Assembly: GCA_043802925.1 (NCBI GenBank)
Contig: JAZDKP010000041.1
Location: 1 to 8,097, forward strand
Direction of reading: 5' to 3'
Length of the DNA: 8,097 nucleotides
Source: JAZDKP01 sp043802925
Lineage (GTDB): Bacteria > Fibrobacterota > OXYB2-FULL-49-7 > JAEUSG01
The position numbers were made by a program, and so were the translations under genes. Under the pieces are notes generated by a model. It was not told the origin of the DNA and made no database searches. It saw only the letters and a list, made by a program, of their open reading frames with translations. Shown one piece after another: positions 6,144 to 8,097 of the stretch (position 1 is its first letter; each line of letters begins with the position of its first letter).

Positions 6144-6647
6144 TTACGCCCGCGTATTCACCAGATTCCGGGCCACGGACACTGCGGTCCGGACCGTCCC
6201 TGTCTGTCCGTATCCCTGGCGGGTTGTTTTACGACCCGCGACCAGGTCAAACGCCCGATGGACAAACTCCAGGGAATCGTTCAACAGCTGGTTGTTTATT
6301 TCATTCAGCGCCTTGACCCTGCCCACCATTGCCTGCAAACCATTCCGCGCGTTGCACAGGGCCTCGGCTTCGGCCCGGGGAAGGGCTTCGGCAATCTCAT
6401 GCACGCGAAGCCCCTGGCGCGGCCGCCTCAGGACCCGTGCAATCCGGTCCATCACCTGCAGCCGGGCCTCCTCGGCCTCCTGGATATTCTGCGCCACGGT
6501 GTCCTTGGCGGCCACGACCTCGCGGAGTTCCTGCGATGCGGAAGCCACAACCAGCCCCTGCTCCACGGACAGAAGACGGTGAAACTCGCTATAGAGCACG
6601 GTCAATCGTTCCAGGGCCATTTTCAATTCTACGGCCAGCGTGTTCAT
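6144..6647 (-). CDS. flgN: FlgN-family flagellar export chaperone
   Basis: FlgN-type proteins are cytosolic helical chaperones that bind the C-terminal coils of FlgK and FlgL and bring them to the type III export gate. The 167-residue product has no signal peptide or membrane segment and is almost entirely predicted helix with heptad-like spacing. Examples are MNTLAVELKMALERLTVLYSEFHRLL at the start and REVVAAKDTVAQNIQEAEEARLQVMDRI in the middle. The family-typical late helix NEINNQLLNDSLEFVHRAFDLV (115-136) comes before a flexible tail with YGQTG. Sequence conservation in this family is low, so the call rests on size, helix pattern, the N-x-x-N-x-x-L-L motif and position directly before flgK-flgL. 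Its ATG overlaps the flgJ stop (ATGA) and has an AAGGAG 7 nt upstream, indicating translational coupling. Confidence 0.88.
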   Translation of the reverse strand: MNTLAVELKMALERLTVLYSEFHRLLSVEQGLVVASASQELREVVAAKDTVAQNIQEAEEARLQVMDRIARVLRRPRQGLRVHEIAEALPRAEAEALCNARNGLQAMVGRVKALNEINNQLLNDSLEFVHRAFDLVAGRKTTRQGYGQTGTVRTAVSVARNLVNTRA

Positions 6648-7483
6648 GGCTGCACTCCTTGGGTTTCCGAAGCATAGGCCAGCGCATATTTTTTGATGTT
6701 GGCCACATAATTCTGCGTCTCCGGGAAGGGCGGAACGCCGTCATATTTCTTCACGGTGTCCGGGCCCGCGTTATACGCGGCAAGTGCAAGTTCCTGGTTT
6801 CCGCCGAAGTCCTCCAGCAGTTGCTTGAGGTAGCGGGCACCGGCGTCCATGTTCTGATGCTTGTCAAAACTGTTACGCACGCCCAGGGAACGGGCCGTTT
6901 CGTCCATAAGCTGCATGAGCCCTTTGGCGCCGGCCTTGGAGACTGCGTACGGATTGCCTTCGGATTCCTGGCGGACCACGGCCTTGAGCAGATTGGGATC
7001 CAGGCCGTGCCGCTGCGCAGTGTACTGGACCAGGGGTTCAATCCTGCGCATGCGTTCATCGACCGTATCCGTCAGCGGGGTCTGTTTGACCGCACCGAAA
7101 TCACCGGCCGTGTATTTCAACACCTGGTTGATGTACTTCTTACTTTTATAGTCACGGACCTTTTCGCTGTAGGCGTCAGCCTGCGCGGGGTCGTTCTTGA
7201 GGGACTTGTATATAAGATCGGAAAGGCCGAGTCCCTTGCCCGCGGACATCTTGTTGGCATATTCATCCATGAGCATATCGCGAAAGACGGTCTCCCCCAT
7301 ATTTTCCTTCACCAGGTCCGAACGCTGGATGGACTGATTCATGGTCTTCAGCATATAGGCCGTGTACATGGCCTCAAACTGGCGGGCCACCTCGCGTATT
7401 TTCGCATCGTCAAACTTCCCGGTCTTTCCAACCGGTAGTGAAGTTGAATTAGCGAGTGCGGAATTACTTTCAATTTTCATCAT
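6644..7483 (-). CDS. flgJ: FlgJ-like rod-binding protein fused to an SLT lytic transglycosylase
   Basis: This is a two-domain periplasmic flagellar protein. Residues about 25-95 form the rod-binding domain (VARQFEAMYTAYMLKTMNQS, then FRDMLMDEYANKMSAGKGLGLSDLIYKSL), which caps the growing rod. Residues about 145-270 form a soluble lytic transglycosylase (SLT, goose-lysozyme-like) domain. It has the presumed catalytic Glu173 in VVRQESEGNPYAVS, then GAKGLMQLM (185-193), ALAAYNAGP (233-241) and ETQNYV (255-260), so it looks active. It should cleave the MurNAc-GlcNAc bond of peptidoglycan to let the rod through. Salmonella FlgJ instead carries a glucosaminidase-type (GH73) domain. No Sec signal is present, in line with export through the flagellar channel. 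Two adjacent ATGs are possible starts. Neither has a Shine-Dalgarno nearby, as GGAGG is 28 nt upstream. First gene of the flgJ-flgN-flgK-flgL operon. Confidence 0.93.
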   Translation of the reverse strand: MMKIESNSALANSTSLPVGKTGKFDDAKIREVARQFEAMYTAYMLKTMNQSIQRSDLVKENMGETVFRDMLMDEYANKMSAGKGLGLSDLIYKSLKNDPAQADAYSEKVRDYKSKKYINQVLKYTAGDFGAVKQTPLTDTVDERMRRIEPLVQYTAQRHGLDPNLLKAVVRQESEGNPYAVSKAGAKGLMQLMDETARSLGVRNSFDKHQNMDAGARYLKQLLEDFGGNQELALAAYNAGPDTVKKYDGVPPFPETQNYVANIKKYALAYASETQGVQP

Positions 7484-7484
7484 A

Positions 7485-7571
7485 GTTAACAGGTTAAGCT
7501 TTTTTTTCCTGCCTCCAATGCGGAAAAAGCAAGCAGTATGCCACCCCGGAGCGGGTCGCTAACCTGTTAAC
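7485..7571. repeat. Perfect 12-bp inverted repeat flanking the flgJ promoter
   Basis: GTTAACAGGTTA (7485-7496) and TAACCTGTTAAC (7560-7571) are perfect reverse complements with 63 bp between. Relative to the predicted start near 7517, the arms lie at about +21 to +32 and -43 to -54, bracketing the sigma-54 promoter. Each arm contains GTTAAC. A 12-bp match at this distance is unlikely by chance. A pair of operator sites for one regulator is the simplest reading, but no regulator is known here. Confidence 0.65.
7528..7543 (-). promoter_or_regulatory. Sigma-54 (-24/-12) promoter of the flgJ-flgN-flgK-flgL operon
   Basis: The minus strand reads TGGCATACTGCTTGCT, with GG at 7542-7541 and GC at 7530-7529 at the exact spacing of the RpoN consensus TGGCACG-N4-TTGCW. 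The predicted start is near 7517, giving a leader of about 34 nt that begins close to a GGAGG (7516-7512). The match is as good as the flagellin promoter, which suggests coordinate control by one enhancer-binding protein. Confidence 0.8.
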
Positions 7572-7641
7572 AAAGTGGATGAAATGAAAAGAGAAAAGCG
7601 GAGAATCAGGGTACGGCCACGCGTACTTTTTCCGCTCCGGG
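7545..7641. repeat. 10-bp inverted repeat upstream of the flgJ promoter
   Basis: CCCGGAGCGG (7545-7554) and CCGCTCCGGG (7632-7641) are perfect reverse complements 77 bp apart. The proximal copy directly abuts the -24 element and the distal copy is about 115-124 bp before the predicted start, a usual distance for an RpoN activator site. The pair interlocks with the 12-bp repeat (order A-B-A'-B' along the DNA), so the two pairs could not both form simple hairpins in a readthrough RNA. Confidence 0.5.
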
Positions 7642-7690
7642 CAAAAAGAAACCGCTTAAAGTAAGTGCTTTAAGTTTGGCTTAAACTTAA
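7642..7690 (-). terminator. A/T-rich overlapping hairpins after the cold-shock gene, possible weak terminator
   Basis: Downstream of the cold-shock gene the minus strand can form either TTAAGTTT-(5 nt)-AAACTTAA (7690-7670) or CTTAAAG-(6 nt)-CTTTAAG (7674-7655). The two share bases 7670-7674 and exclude each other. The second is followed by CGGTTTCTTTTTG, a broken T-rich run, so it could act as a weak terminator for the cold-shock transcript. The stems are A/T-rich and low in predicted stability. The neighbouring stretch to 7572 also has a small stem GTACG/CGTAC (7611-7626). Confidence 0.3.
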
Positions 7691-7726
7691 GGAATTAAAC
7701 GGACAGTGGCAAAAGATATAAGAAAA

Positions 7727-7924
7727 TCAGCGAAAAACAGAGACGTTGACGGCCTTTTCCCCTTTTTGACCTTCCGTAACGTCAAAGGAGACCGCTTCGT
7801 CCGCAAGCAGGATGTCGCCGCGGTTGATGTCGTTGATATGGACAAAAACTTCTTTGCCGTCTTCTTTAAGAATAAATCCGTAGCCTTTTTTATCGTTGAA
7901 CCATTTAACACGACCGCGAAGCAC
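7727..7924 (-). CDS. Cold-shock domain protein (CspA family)
   Basis: This is a small cytoplasmic single-stranded nucleic-acid-binding protein made of one five-stranded OB-fold cold-shock domain. Such proteins melt RNA secondary structure and act as RNA chaperones. From the GTG start it has 65 residues, the normal size. It shows RGRVKWFNDKKGYGFI with the RNP1 motif KGYGFI, then EVFVHI (RNP2), and ends EGQKGEKAVNVSVFR. The expected aromatic surface residues W and F (KWF), Y/F (GYGF) and F/H (VFVH) are present. A TTG further upstream (7942) would add six residues, but it would place the AAGGAGG inside the coding region. The GTG at 7924-7922 lies 6 nt after that Shine-Dalgarno and starts the domain correctly. 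It is unlikely to share the flagellar operon, since a promoter intervenes. I do not assign a specific csp letter. Confidence 0.93.
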   Translation of the reverse strand: MLRGRVKWFNDKKGYGFILKEDGKEVFVHINDINRGDILLADEAVSFDVTEGQKGEKAVNVSVFR

Positions 7925-7937
7925 AGGAGGCCTCCTT
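7925..7937 (-). promoter_or_regulatory. Palindromic Shine-Dalgarno of the cold-shock gene
   Basis: The ribosome binding site AAGGAGG (7937-7931) is followed directly by CCTCCT, so AGGAGGCCTCCT (7936-7925) is a perfect 12-bp palindrome ending at the GTG start codon. The message therefore carries both a full Shine-Dalgarno and its own complement, identical to the 16S rRNA anti-Shine-Dalgarno core. It can fold locally (AGGA/UCCU with a GGCC loop) or pair between transcripts. This fixes the start choice and suggests structural control of initiation. Confidence 0.7.
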
Positions 7938-7956
7938 TTCAATGATGCAATGAATG

Positions 7957-7987
7957 AAAACCGGGGAGCATAGAACCACTCCCCGGT
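7957..7987 (-). terminator. GC-rich hairpin with short T-run upstream of the cold-shock gene
   Basis: The minus strand forms a perfect 9-bp stem, ACCGGGGAG (7987-7979) with CTCCCCGGT (7968-7960), around a 10-nt loop, followed by TTTTCATTCATT. It lies about 50 nt after the stop of the partial upstream frame and about 33 nt before the cold-shock start. It may terminate the upstream gene. The T-run is short, and cold-shock genes often have long structured leaders, so it could equally be part of that 5' UTR. Confidence 0.6.
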
Positions 7988-8037
7988 CGTTTCGGAATGT
8001 TTCCCTTAGGACTTTGATCAAATTAAACTGTTCAACT

Positions 8038-8097
8038 TTAACGCGGCTGGAGCACATAATTCCAGTCTCCATGAAACTCATCTCGAATTAGCGATAG
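8038..8097 (-). CDS. C-terminal fragment of an upstream gene, possibly an ISAzo13-type transposase
   Basis: The minus strand at the window edge is open for 19 codons and then reaches TAA (8040-8038). The residues include LIRDEFHGDWNYVLQPR before the stop. From memory, transposases of the ISAzo13 (Rhodopirellula-type DDE) family end in an FHGEWNYTI-P-like segment, which this resembles closely. The catalytic domain is outside the window, so neither the family nor whether the gene is intact can be confirmed. If correct, the flagellar region is bordered by an insertion element. Confidence 0.42.
   Translation of the reverse strand, partial: LSLIRDEFHGDWNYVLQPR

Noticed and set aside
6329..7438. 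Long plus-strand open frame (369 codons) antisense to flgJ and flgN
   Set aside because: It mirrors two well-supported genes, shows no domain or plausible protein composition, and lacks a ribosome binding site.
7925..7942. TTG at 7942 as the start of the cold-shock protein
   Set aside because: The extra six residues (MKRRPP) are encoded by the Shine-Dalgarno palindrome itself; the GTG at 7924 has ideal spacing and gives the normal family N-terminus.
8044..8070. Small hairpin CTGGA...TCCAG near the window edge as a terminator
   Set aside because: Only 5 bp, no T-run, and it lies inside the partial coding frame.
1..8097. CRISPR array, tRNA or rRNA genes, or phage defence system
   Set aside because: No regularly spaced repeats, no cloverleaf-like segment and no rRNA signature were seen; all gene-length frames are accounted for by flagellar, cold-shock, envelope and amino-sugar genes.

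Overview
The window comes from a motile, Gram-negative (diderm) bacterium of moderate to high G+C. The evidence is a flagellar late-assembly cluster with a periplasmic rod/peptidoglycan-lytic protein, a predicted signal-peptide-bearing outer-membrane protein, and two well-spaced sigma-54 (-24/-12) promoters. I cannot name the phylum. The RpoN-driven filament genes, the FlgJ carrying an SLT domain and a possible Rhodopirellula-type transposase tail would fit the PVC superphylum or a neighbouring lineage, but that is inference. Every convincing gene is on the minus strand, so the reading order is from high to low coordinates.

Layout in transcription order. (1) 8097-8038: the last codons of an unidentified upstream gene, ending like ISAzo13-type transposases. 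(2) 7987-7960: a GC-rich hairpin, then a single-domain cold-shock protein (7924-7727) whose GTG start follows a perfectly palindromic Shine-Dalgarno. (3) 7726-7484: a 243-bp intergenic region with several inverted repeats and a sigma-54 promoter. (4) A tight four-gene operon, flgJ(SLT)-flgN-flgK-flgL (7483-2869), with an ATGA overlap or gaps of 17-24 nt. (5) 2868-2624: a second sigma-54 promoter and a leader of about 140 nt before a short flagellin gene (2623-1778), which ends in a strong intrinsic terminator. (6) A small predicted beta-barrel outer-membrane protein (1706-1104), whose start codon lies four bases beyond the terminator's T-tract. (7) nagB (1014-202), followed 25 nt later by the start of an AAC(3)-like N-acetyltransferase gene cut by the window edge.

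How the genes work together. The rod-binding/lytic transglycosylase opens the cell wall and caps the rod. The FlgN-like chaperone escorts FlgK and FlgL, which form the hook-filament junction. The flagellin then polymerises as the filament. Sigma-54 promoters in front of both units imply that junction and filament genes are switched on together by an RpoN enhancer-binding protein. The nagB unit is separate amino-sugar catabolism (GlcN-6-P to Fru-6-P plus ammonia).

Most of the window is ordinary flagellar and housekeeping DNA. The points most worth a second look are a beta-rich module shared by FlgK (twice) and FlgL (once), an Asp-rich insert in FlgK, the inverted-repeat architecture around the flgJ promoter, and the complex flagellin leader with a well-placed Shine-Dalgarno on a five-codon ORF. 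I did not find a clearly new multi-gene system.
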